A stretch of DNA of 64,000 nt, from the NCBI RefSeq assembly GCF_000721265.1, contig NZ_JOFZ01000015.1, positions 186,001-250,000 on the forward strand. Direction: 5' to 3'. The notes beneath the pieces are model-generated. The model had not been told where the DNA came from. It searched no databases and saw nothing but the letters and a program-made list of their open reading frames with translations. How positions within the stretch are numbered: the stretch's first letter is position 1; each line of letters starts with the position of its first letter. The DNA comes from Streptomyces sp. NRRL F-5126. GTDB lineage: Bacteria > Actinomycetota > Actinomycetes > Streptomycetales > Streptomycetaceae. Below, piece by piece: positions 33,311 through 42,590 of the stretch. A program made the translations under genes and the position numbers.

Positions 33311-34477
33311 GTGCGTCTGCTGCATCCCGACGGCACACTCGTCCACCTGGCGTACTGCACCAACGTGCACCCCGCCGAGGACCTAGACGGCGTCCTCGCC
33401 CAACTGGCCTTCCACGCCGAGCCCGTACGCGAACGGCTCGACGTACCGGTACTCGGCCTGGGGCTGTGGCTCGCGCGCGACGCAGCGGCGGCACTCGCGG
33501 CCGACGGCAGCGCGGTCGGCAGGCTCCGCCGGGAGCTCGACGCGCGCGGCCTGGAGGTCGTCACACTGAACGGCTTCCCCTACCGCGGCTTCCACGACCC
33601 CGTCGTCAAGCACGCCGTCTACCGGCCCGACTGGACCACACGGGACCGGCTGCACTACACACTCGACCTCGCCCGTGTGCTCTCCGCCCTGCTCCCCGAC
33701 GACGCGGCCCACGGCAGCGTCTCCACCGTGCCGCTGGGCTGGCGGACCCCGTGGACGGCCGGGCAGGCGGACGAGGCGGCCAGGGCCCTGGACAAGCTGG
33801 CCGCCGGGCTCGCGGCCCTCGAAACCGAGACCGGCCGTACGGTCGGGGTCGGCCTGGAGCCCGAGCCCGGATGCGTCGTCGAGACCACGGCCCAGGCCGC
33901 CCGCCACCTGGCCGGCGTGGACACCGACCGCATCGGCGTCTGCCTGGACGCCTGCCACCTCGCCGTCGCCTTCGAGGAACCCGCCGCCGCCCTCGCCCGC
34001 CTGGACGCGGCGGCGCTGCGGGTGGTCAAGGCGCAGGCGTCCTGCGCCTTGCAGGCCGGCGATCCCTCCGACCCGGCGGCTCGTGACGCGCTGGCCGCCT
34101 TCGCCGAACCCCGCTTCCTGCACCAGGTGCGCGAGCGCGGCCCCGCGCCCCTGGCCGTGGACGACCTCGACGCCGCCCTGGCCGGCGAGTTGCCCGGCCA
34201 GGACGCCTGGCGCGTCCACTTCCACGTGCCGCTGCACGCCGACCCGGAACCCCCGCTGACCACGACACGGCCCGAACTTGAGGCGACCCTCGCCGCCCTC
34301 CTCGGCGGGGACACCGCCCGCACCGCGCATGTGGAGGCCGAGACGTACACCTGGGGCGTGCTCCCCGAGGACCGCCGGCCGCACGGGCCCGGCGCGCTCG
34401 CCGACGGCATTGCCGCCGAACTCGCCTTCACCCGTGACCACTTGCTCTCCCTCGGCCTGAAGGAGGCCGCCGCATGA
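33311..34477 (+). CDS. eboE: EboE-like TIM-barrel metabolite-traffic protein
   Basis: This 388-residue protein opens with the family-typical VHLAYCTNVHPAEDLDGV. It continues with a barrel containing EVVTLNGFPYRGFHDPVVKH, VGLEPEPGCVVETT, IGVCLDACHLAVAFEEPA and HFHVPLHADPEPPLTTT. This matches EboE proteins. The EPEPG and DACH motifs are shared with the metal-dependent epimerases. GTG 33311 is 7 nt after GGAGG; GTG 33305, overlapping the EboB stop, is also in frame. The stop overlaps the next gene's ATG. Confidence 0.86.
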   Translation: MRLLHPDGTLVHLAYCTNVHPAEDLDGVLAQLAFHAEPVRERLDVPVLGLGLWLARDAAAALAADGSAVGRLRRELDARGLEVVTLNGFPYRGFHDPVVKHAVYRPDWTTRDRLHYTLDLARVLSALLPDDAAHGSVSTVPLGWRTPWTAGQADEAARALDKLAAGLAALETETGRTVGVGLEPEPGCVVETTAQAARHLAGVDTDRIGVCLDACHLAVAFEEPAAALARLDAAALRVVKAQASCALQAGDPSDPAARDALAAFAEPRFLHQVRERGPAPLAVDDLDAALAGELPGQDAWRVHFHVPLHADPEPPLTTTRPELEATLAALLGGDTARTAHVEAETYTWGVLPEDRRPHGPGALADGIAAELAFTRDHLLSLGLKEAAA

Positions 34478-35880
34478 GCCCCGCGCCACTGCTCGTACTC
34501 GACGTCGTCGGCCTCACCCCCCGGCTGCTCGCCCACATGCCGCGGCTGCGCGCCCTGGGCGAGACGGGCTTCACCGCCCGCCTGGACACCGCGTTCCCCG
34601 CCGTCACCTGCACCGTGCAGTCCACCCTGCTCACCGGGCAGCCCGCGACCGGCCACGGCATCGTCGGCAACGGCTGGTACTTCCGCGAGCTGGGCGAAGT
34701 GATGCTGTGGCGGCAGCACAACGCCCTCGTCGGCGGCGAGAAGGTGTGGGAGGCGGCGCGGCGCTCGCACCCCGGCTACCGCGTCGCCAACATCTGCTGG
34801 TGGTACGCCATGGGGGCAGACGTCGACCTGACCGTCACACCGCGACCCGTCTACTACTCCGACGGCCGCAAGGAGCCTGACTGCTACACGTATCCCCCGC
34901 AGCTGCACGACGAACTCACCGCGAAACTCGGCACGTTCCCCCTGTTCACCTACTGGGGCCCGACGGCCTCCCTCACGTCCTCGCGCTGGATCGCCGACGC
35001 GGCCCGGCACGTCCTGACCACCGAGGCACCCGACCTGGTCCTCGCCTACATCCCCCACCTCGACTACGACCTCCAGCGCTACGGCCCCGACGACCCGCGC
35101 GCGGCAGCCGCGGCGGCCGACGTCGACCGCGTACTCGCCCCGCTGCTCGACGCCGCCGCCGCACGCTCCGTCACCGTCGTCGCCCTCTCCGAGTACGGCA
35201 TCACCAACGTGTCGAGGGCCGTGGACATCAACCGCGTGCTGCGCAGGGCCGGGCTCCTGCACGTCCACACCCAGGACGGCATGGAGTACCTCGACCCGTG
35301 GACGTCGTCCGCCTTCGCCGTCGCCGACCACCAGGTCGCCCACGTCTACGTCGCCGACCCCGCCGACACGGAGCGCGTGCGCGAACTCCTGGCCGGTACA
35401 CAGGGCGTGGCGGACGTGCTCACCGAGGCCGGCAAGAAGGCCCACGGCATCGACCACCCGCGCGCCGGCGACCTCGTCGCCGTCGCCGAACCCGACGCGT
35501 GGTTCACGTACTACTACTGGCTCGACGACGACCGCGCGCCCGACTTCGCCCGCCTCGTCGAGATCCACCGCAAGCCGGGATACGACCCGGCGGAGCTGTT
35601 CATGGACCCGAAGGACCCCAAGGTCAAGCTGCGCGCCGCCGCGGCGCTCGCCCGCAAGAAGCTGGGCATGCGCTACCGCATGAGCGTCGTCCCGCTGGAC
35701 CCGTCCCCGGTGCGCGGCAGCCACGGCCGGCTGCCCGGCCGCCCCGAGGACGGCCCCGTACTGCTGTGCTCCCGTCCCGCCGAGGCCCGCGACCACTACG
35801 ACGCCACCGAGGTCAAGGACCTGCTGCTGCGCCTGGCGGAGATGGGGCACGGGCCGGTGCGACGGCACCGTACAGCGTGA
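34474..35880 (+). CDS. eboF: Nucleotide pyrophosphatase/phosphodiesterase-type alkaline phosphatase fold protein (EboF-like)
   Basis: This 468-residue protein of the alkaline phosphatase superfamily has metal-binding Asp in [14 protein letters not shown], a nucleophile Thr in [41 protein letters not shown] and an [17 protein letters not shown] region. These match the NPP/type I phosphodiesterase family. No signal peptide is seen, so it appears to act inside the cell. In ebo clusters this position is held by EboF, and a phosphate or diphosphate bond is the likely target. It is the last gene in the tight overlap chain. Confidence 0.87.
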   Translation: MSPAPLLVLDVVGLTPRLLAHMPRLRALGETGFTARLDTAFPAVTCTVQSTLLTGQPATGHGIVGNGWYFRELGEVMLWRQHNALVGGEKVWEAARRSHPGYRVANICWWYAMGADVDLTVTPRPVYYSDGRKEPDCYTYPPQLHDELTAKLGTFPLFTYWGPTASLTSSRWIADAARHVLTTEAPDLVLAYIPHLDYDLQRYGPDDPRAAAAAADVDRVLAPLLDAAAARSVTVVALSEYGITNVSRAVDINRVLRRAGLLHVHTQDGMEYLDPWTSSAFAVADHQVAHVYVADPADTERVRELLAGTQGVADVLTEAGKKAHGIDHPRAGDLVAVAEPDAWFTYYYWLDDDRAPDFARLVEIHRKPGYDPAELFMDPKDPKVKLRAAAALARKKLGMRYRMSVVPLDPSPVRGSHGRLPGRPEDGPVLLCSRPAEARDHYDATEVKDLLLRLAEMGHGPVRRHRTA

Positions 35881-35911
35881 CAGAACCGATGAACCACCGG
35901 GAGGAACCCAG

Positions 35912-36919
35912 ATGCCACGCCCCATCACCCTGTTCACCGGCCAGTGGGCCGACATGCCGTTCGAGGAGGTGTGCCGGCTCGCGTCGAAGTGGGGGTACGA
36001 CGGGCTGGAGATCGCCTGCTGGGGCGACCACTTCGAGGTCGGCAAGGCTCTTGCCGACGAGGACTACATCCCGCGCCGCCGCGCCCTGCTGGAGAAGTAC
36101 AACCTGCGGTGCTGGGCGCTCTCCTGCCACCTGACGGGCCAGGCCGTGTGCGACCACCCCATCGACGAGCGCCACAAGGGCATCCTCCCCGCCCGTATCT
36201 GGGGCGACGGCGAGCCGGAGGGCGTAAGGCAGCGCGCCGCGCAGGAGATCAAGGACACCGCCCGGGCCGCGGCCGCCTTCGGTGTGAAGACGGTCATCGG
36301 CTTCACGGGCTCGTCGATCTGGCACACGGTGGCGATGTTCCCGCCCGTACCGCCGGAGATGATCGAACGCGGCTATGCGGACTTCGCCGACCGCTGGAAC
36401 CCCATCCTGGACGTCTTCGACGAGGTCGGCGTGCGCTTCGCGCACGAGGTGCACCCCTCGGAGATCGCCTACGACTACTGGACGACGGTGCGCACCCTGG
36501 AGGCGATCGGCCACCGGGAGGCGTTCGGCCTCAACTTCGACCCGTCACACTTCGTCTGGCAGGACCTGGACCCGGCCGGCTTCCTGTGGGACTTCAGGGA
36601 CCGCATCTACCACGTGGACTGCAAGGAGTCGGTCAAACGCTTCAACGGCCGCAACGGGCGGCTCGGCTCCCACCTGCCGTGGGCGGACCCGCGCCGAGGC
36701 TGGGACTTCGTGTCCACCGGGCACGGGGACGTCCCGTGGGAGGCGTGCTTCCGTGTGCTCAACTCCATCGGCTACGAAGGACCGATCTCGGTGGAGTGGG
36801 AGGACGCGGGCATGGACCGCCTGGTCGGCGCGCCCGACGCGCTGAGGTTCATCCGCAGGCTCACCGCGATCGAGCCGTCGGAACGGTCCTTCGACTCGGC
36901 GTTCTCCTCCGGCAACTGA
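35912..36919 (+). CDS. Sugar-phosphate isomerase/epimerase-like TIM barrel protein
   Basis: This 335-residue protein is a third family member in the window. Metal-site motifs are [76 protein letters not shown] and [14 protein letters not shown]. The close match to inositol-2-dehydrogenase-associated and 3-keto-sugar epimerases is in the [10 protein letters not shown] and FDPSHF stretches. GGGAGGA precedes the ATG, 31 bp after EboF, so it probably ends the operon. It may process the same substrate as the upstream Gfo/Idh/MocA enzyme. Confidence 0.9.
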   Translation: MPRPITLFTGQWADMPFEEVCRLASKWGYDGLEIACWGDHFEVGKALADEDYIPRRRALLEKYNLRCWALSCHLTGQAVCDHPIDERHKGILPARIWGDGEPEGVRQRAAQEIKDTARAAAAFGVKTVIGFTGSSIWHTVAMFPPVPPEMIERGYADFADRWNPILDVFDEVGVRFAHEVHPSEIAYDYWTTVRTLEAIGHREAFGLNFDPSHFVWQDLDPAGFLWDFRDRIYHVDCKESVKRFNGRNGRLGSHLPWADPRRGWDFVSTGHGDVPWEACFRVLNSIGYEGPISVEWEDAGMDRLVGAPDALRFIRRLTAIEPSERSFDSAFSSGN

Positions 36920-36942
36920 GGTACACCGCGCGGCGATCGGGG

Positions 36943-37503
36943 CTACCGGTAGTCCTCCGGGTGTCCCTGCATCCAGGCGTTGACCTTGTCCCGTGTGGCG
37001 GTCAGCAGCTGCTTGTGCTGCTTGAGGCTGGGGAAGGAGAAGTCCCCTTTGAAGTCGTGCTGCATCGCCCGGATCCGGGCGATCGGCGCGGCGAAGTGCG
37101 CGTGGCCCTTCGGGCTCGCCTTCATCGAGTCGTAGAGGTCGTCGAGGTTGTTCACCAGGCGGGTGAGGAAGTACTCGCAGTTCCCCGGGGTCGTGCAGCC
37201 GTCGTTGTAGGTGGCCTGGAGTACGGCGAAGGAGTCACGCACCGCCGGCACCTGCGAACCGGGCGCGCGTTCCGTCGTCGGATAGCCCGCCGTCCCCGAG
37301 GGGCTCGGGGAGCCGGAACCCGTGGCGCCGCTGTCACCGGCGACGATCGGCGCGGCCGAGGCGGGCGCGCGGACCGCGGCGGGCGAGGTGGTGGCGTCCG
37401 CGGCCGGTGACGACGTCCCGCCGTGCCCGGCCGAGCAGGCCGTGAGCAGCGACGCCGCGAGCAGTATCGGCGCCATGCGGCGCACGGTTCGTGCGGTGTC
37501 CAT
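36943..37503 (-). CDS. Small lipoprotein of unknown function
   Basis: This 186-residue protein has a signal (RRMAPILLAASLLTACS) whose lipobox LLTAC gives a lipidated Cys near residue 23. A Ser/Ala/Gly-rich spacer of about 60 residues and a helical C-terminal domain follow (DSFAVLQATYNDGCTTPGNC, LVNNLDDLYDSMKASPKGHA, PIARIRAMQHDFKGDF). I do not recognise the domain. The two Cys in GCTTPGNC may form a disulphide. It runs convergent to the epimerase gene with only 23 bp between, and diverges from the pirin gene. Confidence 0.75.
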   Translation of the reverse strand: MDTARTVRRMAPILLAASLLTACSAGHGGTSSPAADATTSPAAVRAPASAAPIVAGDSGATGSGSPSPSGTAGYPTTERAPGSQVPAVRDSFAVLQATYNDGCTTPGNCEYFLTRLVNNLDDLYDSMKASPKGHAHFAAPIARIRAMQHDFKGDFSFPSLKQHKQLLTATRDKVNAWMQGHPEDYR

Positions 37504-37647
37504 GGATCCCCCCGGATGTGATCGCTCCACGGAGGCTACCGCGCAAGGTCCTGGCCGACCTCGTTGAGGTGACCGTCATGCACGTCGCGGCGTCAGCGCC
37601 TACTCTTGTTGAATCACAAACGACATGGCGGGCGGAGGCGGCGCACG

Positions 37648-38991
37648 GTGAGCAATACCGAGATCGATTTCACCGAGCTGCGTTGCGGGACAGTGTCCGA
37701 GGAGGAGTCCGCGAGGGGCGGATCCCAGGTGGAGGTCCTCTCGGCGAGGGACGTGCCGCTGGGCGGCCCACGGGCGATGACCGTACGGCGTACGTTGCCG
37801 CAGCGAGCCCGTACCTTGATCGGGGCCTGGTGCTTCGCCGACCACTACGGCCCCGACGACGTCGCCAGGACCGGCGGCATGGACGTGGCCCCTCACCCCC
37901 ACACGGGTCTGCAGACGGTCAGCTGGCTGTTCAGTGGCGAGATCGAGCACCGGGACAGTCTCGGGACCCATGCCTTCGTGGTGCCCGGGGAGCTGAACCT
38001 CATGACAGGCGGGTACGGCATCAGCCACTCGGAGGTCTCCACCGCCGGCACCACCGTCCTGCACGGCGTACAACTCTGGCTGGCGCTTCCCGAAGGGCAT
38101 CGGGCCACCGCCGGCAAGTTCGAGCACCACGTTCCGAGCGCGATCCCATTCGACGGGGGCGAAGCAAGGGTGTTTCTCGGCTCCCTCGCGGGCGGCACCT
38201 CACCAGTCCCCACCTTCAGCCCGCTTCTCGGCGCCGAACTCACTCTGGAACCGCGGGCCGAGACGACCTTGGCCATCGATCCCGGGTTCGAGCACGGCCT
38301 GCTCGTCGACCACGGGGACGTACTCATGGCGGGGACGCCGCTACGCCCGTCGGAGCTCGGCTACCTCGCGCCGGGCGGCGCAACGCTGACCCTCAAGAAC
38401 CCCACCGATCGTGCGGCCCGCATGATCCTGCTCGGAGGGGCGCCGTTCGAGGAGCAGAGCGTGATGTGGTGGAACTTCGTCGCACGCAGCCACGACGAGA
38501 TCGTCCAGGCCAGGGACGCGTGGCAGAGCGCGGCCGACCGCTTCGGCCACGTCGATGGCTACGAGGGAGACCGCCTTCTTGCGCCTGCCCTGCCGAATGC
38601 CACCATCACCCCACGCAAGAACCCTCGCTCCCAACCTCGTGGAAGGTCCCCGATGACGCAGTCCAGCAGCCGTGTGGTCGAACGAGTGGATGACAAGCAC
38701 CGCTACGAAATCCTCGTCGACGGGGAACTCGCCGGGTTCGCCGCGTTCCGCGACCGCGACGCGCAGCGGGTTTTCCATCACACCGAGATCGACGACGCCC
38801 ACGCCGGGCAGGGCCTCGCCTCCCATCTCGTGCAGCAGGCCCTGACCGACGCGCGGAACGCCGGCAAGCGCATCGTGCCCGTCTGCCCCTATGTGGCGAG
38901 GTTCATCCGGAAACACGATGAATTCGCCGACGTCACCGATCCGGTCACCGAAGACGTGCTGACGTGGATCGGTTCCGTCCTCGGGGACTGA
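37648..38991 (+). CDS. Pirin-like protein fused in frame to a YidJ-type GNAT acetyltransferase
   Basis: A single open frame of 447 codons joins two proteins that are usually separate. Residues about 20-320 are a pirin bicupin: VEVLSARDVPLGG, GAWCFADHYGP, MDVAPHPHTGLQTVSWLFSG (metal-site His-x-His) and ELNLMTGGYGISHSEVS. Residues about 336-447 are a small acetyltransferase of the YidJ/CG-type: ILVDGELAGFAAFRDRD, VFHHTEIDDAHAGQGLASHL and VPVCPYVARFI. The linker ends GRSP, and a GGAAGG Shine-Dalgarno-like element stands 7 nt before an internal ATG at 38653. The acetyltransferase could therefore also be made on its own. Start GTG 37648 follows GGAGG. Confidence 0.86.
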   Translation: MSNTEIDFTELRCGTVSEEESARGGSQVEVLSARDVPLGGPRAMTVRRTLPQRARTLIGAWCFADHYGPDDVARTGGMDVAPHPHTGLQTVSWLFSGEIEHRDSLGTHAFVVPGELNLMTGGYGISHSEVSTAGTTVLHGVQLWLALPEGHRATAGKFEHHVPSAIPFDGGEARVFLGSLAGGTSPVPTFSPLLGAELTLEPRAETTLAIDPGFEHGLLVDHGDVLMAGTPLRPSELGYLAPGGATLTLKNPTDRAARMILLGGAPFEEQSVMWWNFVARSHDEIVQARDAWQSAADRFGHVDGYEGDRLLAPALPNATITPRKNPRSQPRGRSPMTQSSSRVVERVDDKHRYEILVDGELAGFAAFRDRDAQRVFHHTEIDDAHAGQGLASHLVQQALTDARNAGKRIVPVCPYVARFIRKHDEFADVTDPVTEDVLTWIGSVLGD

Positions 38992-39053
38992 CCGGCCTCG
39001 CGTCTCAACGTCCGCCGTCGTGACCGAAGTTCACCGGTTGCCAACCGCGTCGC

Positions 39054-40103
39054 TCACGGACGCAGGACGATCTTTCCCACATGTCCCCTGCGTGCCAGCT
39101 CCTGCTGCGCGTCGGCCGCCCGCTCCAGTGGGAACGTGCCGGCGATGACGGGCCGTACCGCGCCCCGGCGCGCCAGGTCCATGAGCAGGCCGAAGTGGGT
39201 CGGTGTGTGCATCGCCGACCCGATCACCTGCGCGTTGTGCAGGTAGAGGCGGCGCACATCGAACCGCAGGTCGTACCCGCCGAGCGCCCCGGCGACGACC
39301 CAGCGGCCCCCTTCGCGCAGCAGCGGGAGGCCTTCTCCCACCAGCTCGCCGGCCACGACGTCGAGCGCGACGTCGATCCCGTCAGGGGCGGCGGCGCGCA
39401 CCTGCTCGGCGACGTCCCGCGCCCGGTCGACGACGGCATGGGCGCCGGCGTCGTGCACCGCGCCGATCTTGACCCCGCTGCTGACGGCGACCACCCGCGC
39501 GCCGCGGGCCCGGGCGATCTGCACCAGCGCGAGGCCGACACCGCCGGACGCGCCCGAGACGAGCGCCGTCTCCCCCTCCCGCAGCCGGCCGCGCGCGATC
39601 ATGCCGAGCGCCGTGCCGTACGCGGTCGGCAACGCGGCGAGCTGGTCGTCCGCGAGCGGGGAGCCGGTCATGTCGTGCACGCGCTCCACCGGCGCGGTCA
39701 CGTACTCGGCGTACCCGCCGTCGCGTTCGCTCCCCATCAGGCCCACCGGGTTGGCGTCGGGCCCGTCACCGTCGTAGATCGCGGGGTCGACGACCACGCG
39801 GCGGCCGGCGAGGCTCTCCGCGACACCGGCGCCGACTGCCGCGACCCGGCCGGCCACGTCGGCGCCCTGGATGCGCGGGAAGTCGATGGGCCCTCGCCAG
39901 CCCGACAGCGTCTTGGGCGCACCCGGGCGGCCATAGGCACCCTCGCGGGTCCACAGGTCGGTGTTGTTCAGCGCCACCGCGCCGACCCGCACCAGCACCT
40001 CTCCCGCCCGCGGCGCGGGCACGGACACCTCGGCCGCCTCAAGGACCTCGGGCCCCCCGTGCCGCGTGATGCGCACCGCGCGCATGGTCTCGGGCACCGC
40101 CAT
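39054..40103 (-). CDS. Zinc-binding-dehydrogenase family (MDR) quinone oxidoreductase-like enzyme
   Basis: This 349-residue protein has a GroES-like N-terminal domain (GEVLVRVGAVALNNTDLWTR) and an NADPH-binding domain with TALVSGASGGVGLALVQIARARG. The structural zinc Cys residues of alcohol dehydrogenases are absent, as in quinone oxidoreductases. Such enzymes reduce quinones or enones with NADPH. GGAGG is well placed before ATG 40103. It is divergent from a TetR gene, with two operator half-palindromes between them, so it is the probable target of that repressor. Confidence 0.9.
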   Translation of the reverse strand: MAVPETMRAVRITRHGGPEVLEAAEVSVPAPRAGEVLVRVGAVALNNTDLWTREGAYGRPGAPKTLSGWRGPIDFPRIQGADVAGRVAAVGAGVAESLAGRRVVVDPAIYDGDGPDANPVGLMGSERDGGYAEYVTAPVERVHDMTGSPLADDQLAALPTAYGTALGMIARGRLREGETALVSGASGGVGLALVQIARARGARVVAVSSGVKIGAVHDAGAHAVVDRARDVAEQVRAAAPDGIDVALDVVAGELVGEGLPLLREGGRWVVAGALGGYDLRFDVRRLYLHNAQVIGSAMHTPTHFGLLMDLARRGAVRPVIAGTFPLERAADAQQELARRGHVGKIVLRP

Positions 40104-40125
40104 CGTCCGACCTCCTCGCAACTAT

Positions 40126-40171
40126 ACTGATCTGTGAACCTTCTGCTCGACACCACGGTACACCGATCAGT
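40126..40171. promoter_or_regulatory. Paired TetR-type operators in a divergent promoter
   Basis: ACTGATCTGT (40126-40135) and ACCGATCAGT (40162-40171) share the palindromic core ACnGATCnGT and are 36 bp apart. They lie between the TetR and dehydrogenase genes. One operator faces each gene, which suggests a repressor that controls both. Confidence 0.72.
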
Positions 40172-40185
40172 GAAGGGCGCACATC

Positions 40186-40770
40186 ATGCAGGAACCGCGG
40201 CCCATGACACCGGCAGGCCACCGCATCGTGGACGCAGCCGAGGAGCTGTTCTACAACCGGGGGATCACGGCCGTGGGCGTGGACCTGATCGCCGAGCACT
40301 CGGGGGTCACGAAGCGGACGTTGTACAACCGGTTCGGCTCGAAAGACCACCTGGTGGCGGCCTACCTCACGCAACGCGACGAGCGCTGGCGCTCACTGGT
40401 CCGCGCCACCATCGACGCCTGTGACGGCGCCGCCGACGCCGTCACCGCCCCCTTCGAGGCGCTGCGCACCTGGTGCGGGACGAACACGCGGGGCTGCGCG
40501 TTCATCAACGCCCTGGCCGAACTCCCGGATCCCGCGCACCCCGGTCACCGCATCGCCGCGAGCCAGAAGCTGTGGCTGCGCGACCTCTTCGAAGACCTCG
40601 CCACGACGGCGGGCTGCGCCCACCCGGCCGCGCTCGCCACCCGCCTCCTGGTCCTGCACGAGGGCGCCCTGGCCGCGCGGCCCCTCCCCCTCGACACCCT
40701 CACCGGCACCACGGCCCTCGCCAGAGCCCTGGTCGAAGGCGCACTTGGCACCCCTGGCCGCCTGCGATGA
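40186..40770 (+). CDS. TetR/AcrR-family repressor
   Basis: This 194-residue protein has an N-terminal helix-turn-helix (RIVDAAEELFYNRGITAVGV then LIAEHSGVTKRTLYNRFGSK). A C-terminal ligand-binding region is typical of the family (FEALRTWCGTNTRGCAFINALAELP), and the two Cys in it could sense oxidation or electrophiles. The divergent quinone oxidoreductase-like gene supports this kind of inducer. The ATG is 15 nt after the second ACCGATCAGT operator. Confidence 0.93.
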   Translation: MQEPRPMTPAGHRIVDAAEELFYNRGITAVGVDLIAEHSGVTKRTLYNRFGSKDHLVAAYLTQRDERWRSLVRATIDACDGAADAVTAPFEALRTWCGTNTRGCAFINALAELPDPAHPGHRIAASQKLWLRDLFEDLATTAGCAHPAALATRLLVLHEGALAARPLPLDTLTGTTALARALVEGALGTPGRLR

Positions 40771-40819
40771 CGCGAAGTACTGTGCATGGGCTGTGTCGCG
40801 ACGAACGGTACGGACAAGG

Positions 40820-41446
40820 ATGAGTGTGGGCGAGGCAGGCGGGCCACGCGGCGGGACGGAGCGGTGGGACGGGGAGTTGGGGGACGCCGTCGCGCGGGCG
40901 CAAGGCGGCGATGACGCCGCTTTCGAGGTCGTGTACCGGATGGTGCACCCCAGGCTGCTGGGCTATCTGCGCGGGCTCGTCGGCAATGAGGCGGAGGACG
41001 TGGCGTCGGATGCCTGGCTGGAGATCGCCCGCGATCTGGGCCGGTTCAAGGGTGACGGCGCGGGCTTTCGCGGCTGGAGCGCGACCATCGCACGCCATCG
41101 GGCGCTCGACCACCTGCGGCGGCGTCGCAGCCGCCCCGTCACCAGCGCGCTCGATCCGGACCTCCTGGACGTTCCGGGACCGGACGACGTGTACGACCAG
41201 GCCTTCGAGGGCCTGTCCACCGAGCGCGCGCTCAGGCTGGTCCGCACCCTGCCTCGCGACCAGGCCGAGGCTGTGCTGCTGCGCGTCGTCGTCGGCCTCG
41301 ACGGCCCGTCCGCCGCGCGTGTGCTCGGCAAGCGTCCCGGCGCCGTACGCAGTGCCACCTCCCGCGGGCTGAAGCGGCTGGCGCGCCAACTCGGCGGCGC
41401 CGAGGAGACGAGAGCACAACCCCTTACGCTGAGGCGGTCGATATGA
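40820..41446 (+). CDS. ECF-family RNA polymerase sigma factor
   Basis: This 208-residue protein has region 2 with VYRMVHPRLLGYLRGLVGN, EDVASDAWLEIARDLGRF and FRGWSATIARHRALDHLRRR, and region 4 with RTLPRDQAEAVLLRVVVGLD and ARVLGKRPGAVRSATSRGLKRL. ATG 40820 overlaps a weak AAGG; GTG 40826 fits the ribosome site slightly better. The following gene encodes a single-pass membrane protein that could be its anti-sigma factor. I see no matching -35/-10 pair for self-control upstream. Confidence 0.9.
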   Translation: MSVGEAGGPRGGTERWDGELGDAVARAQGGDDAAFEVVYRMVHPRLLGYLRGLVGNEAEDVASDAWLEIARDLGRFKGDGAGFRGWSATIARHRALDHLRRRRSRPVTSALDPDLLDVPGPDDVYDQAFEGLSTERALRLVRTLPRDQAEAVLLRVVVGLDGPSAARVLGKRPGAVRSATSRGLKRLARQLGGAEETRAQPLTLRRSI

Positions 41447-41516
41447 GCGGCGCGACGCCCAGCGCGTAGGACAACAGGCGAGTGCGGGAATCACACGAGG
41501 ACGGACGGCAGCAGGC

Positions 41517-42380
41517 ATGGGCACCCACGACAGCGAGGGCGGAACGTACGCCCGTCATTCCGCTGGCCCGACCGGCCCAAGGCCCGAACCAGCCGAACCG
41601 ACCACCCCCGCCGACCTGGAGGCGGCACTCGGCAGCGCCATGTGCGACGAGACGCTGGACGCACACGCGCAGCAGCAGGCCGTCGCCGCCTACCGCGCGG
41701 CCCGCGACGCGGGCCTGCACACGCAGGCACGCACGCGCACGAGTGACGACTGGCGCTCGCCGCGCACAACGGTGCGGCGCTCGGTGAGGATCGCCGTGGC
41801 CGTGTTGCTCGCGAGCCTGGCCCTGGGTGGCGCGGCGTTCGCCGCGATCGAGTTGCCCGGGTCTTCCGGTGGAACACACCACGAGGGTCCGAGGCCGTCA
41901 GGCCCCGGACCCTCCGCATCCTCAAAACCCTCCCCGCCCACACACTCGGGCACGGCGACCACGGCAGGGCCGGGCAGTGCCTCGCCCTCCGGCTCCGCCG
42001 GCACCGCCGTTGGCCCGCGGTCCGAGGGCCGCCCGCCGACGGCCGAGGACGTCCAGGCCCACTGCCGCGCGTACGCGTCGGTCAAGGGGAACGGCAAGGC
42101 ACTGGACTCGGCGGGCTGGCAGCGGTTCATCGCGGCCGCCGGCGGCGAGGACCATGTGTCCGCCTACTGTGCACAAGTGCTGCCCGGCTCCGGCTCCGGG
42201 AAGCAGCAGGACGGCAAGGGGAGGACGAAGGCGGAGCCGAAGAGCACGCCGGCGAGCGAGAAGCCCGGGCAGGCGAAGCAGGAGGGCCACGGCAACTCGG
42301 CGGCGAGCACGGCGCCGAGCCATTCTCCGCAGGGGCAGGGAGCCGGGGTGTCGCGCGGCGGAGGTCCCGGCGCCCGGTGA
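41517..42380 (+). CDS. Single-pass membrane protein, probable anti-sigma partner
   Basis: This 287-residue protein has a cytoplasmic N-terminal part of about 85 residues, one hydrophobic helix (VRIAVAVLLASLALGGAAFAA, near residue 90), and a long Ser/Pro/Gly-rich outer region holding a compact domain (EDVQAHCRAYASVKGNGKAL to HVSAYCAQVLPG). The two Cys there may pair. The zinc-finger HxxxCxxC motif of ZAS anti-sigma factors is absent. Its place 70 bp after an ECF sigma gene is the only strong argument for an anti-sigma role. The C-terminal Lys/Gly-rich tail looks disordered. Confidence 0.68.
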   Translation: MGTHDSEGGTYARHSAGPTGPRPEPAEPTTPADLEAALGSAMCDETLDAHAQQQAVAAYRAARDAGLHTQARTRTSDDWRSPRTTVRRSVRIAVAVLLASLALGGAAFAAIELPGSSGGTHHEGPRPSGPGPSASSKPSPPTHSGTATTAGPGSASPSGSAGTAVGPRSEGRPPTAEDVQAHCRAYASVKGNGKALDSAGWQRFIAAAGGEDHVSAYCAQVLPGSGSGKQQDGKGRTKAEPKSTPASEKPGQAKQEGHGNSAASTAPSHSPQGQGAGVSRGGGPGAR

Positions 42381-42590
42381 CCGGCCGGGGAAGGTCGGCC
42401 ACCGGGCGCCCGGGCGAGCCGGCGCGGGCCGCATCCCTGAACGCGGGGGCGGGCCCGAGCATCCTGCGGTGGACTCAACTCGCCTGCGCCTGCCGGCGTC
42501 GAACACGCAACGGTTAGGATCGATCGGCCCAGGCGACCGCATCACCCGGCGGCAGACCGGCCGTACTTCGATGTCGCGGAGCGATTCAGC

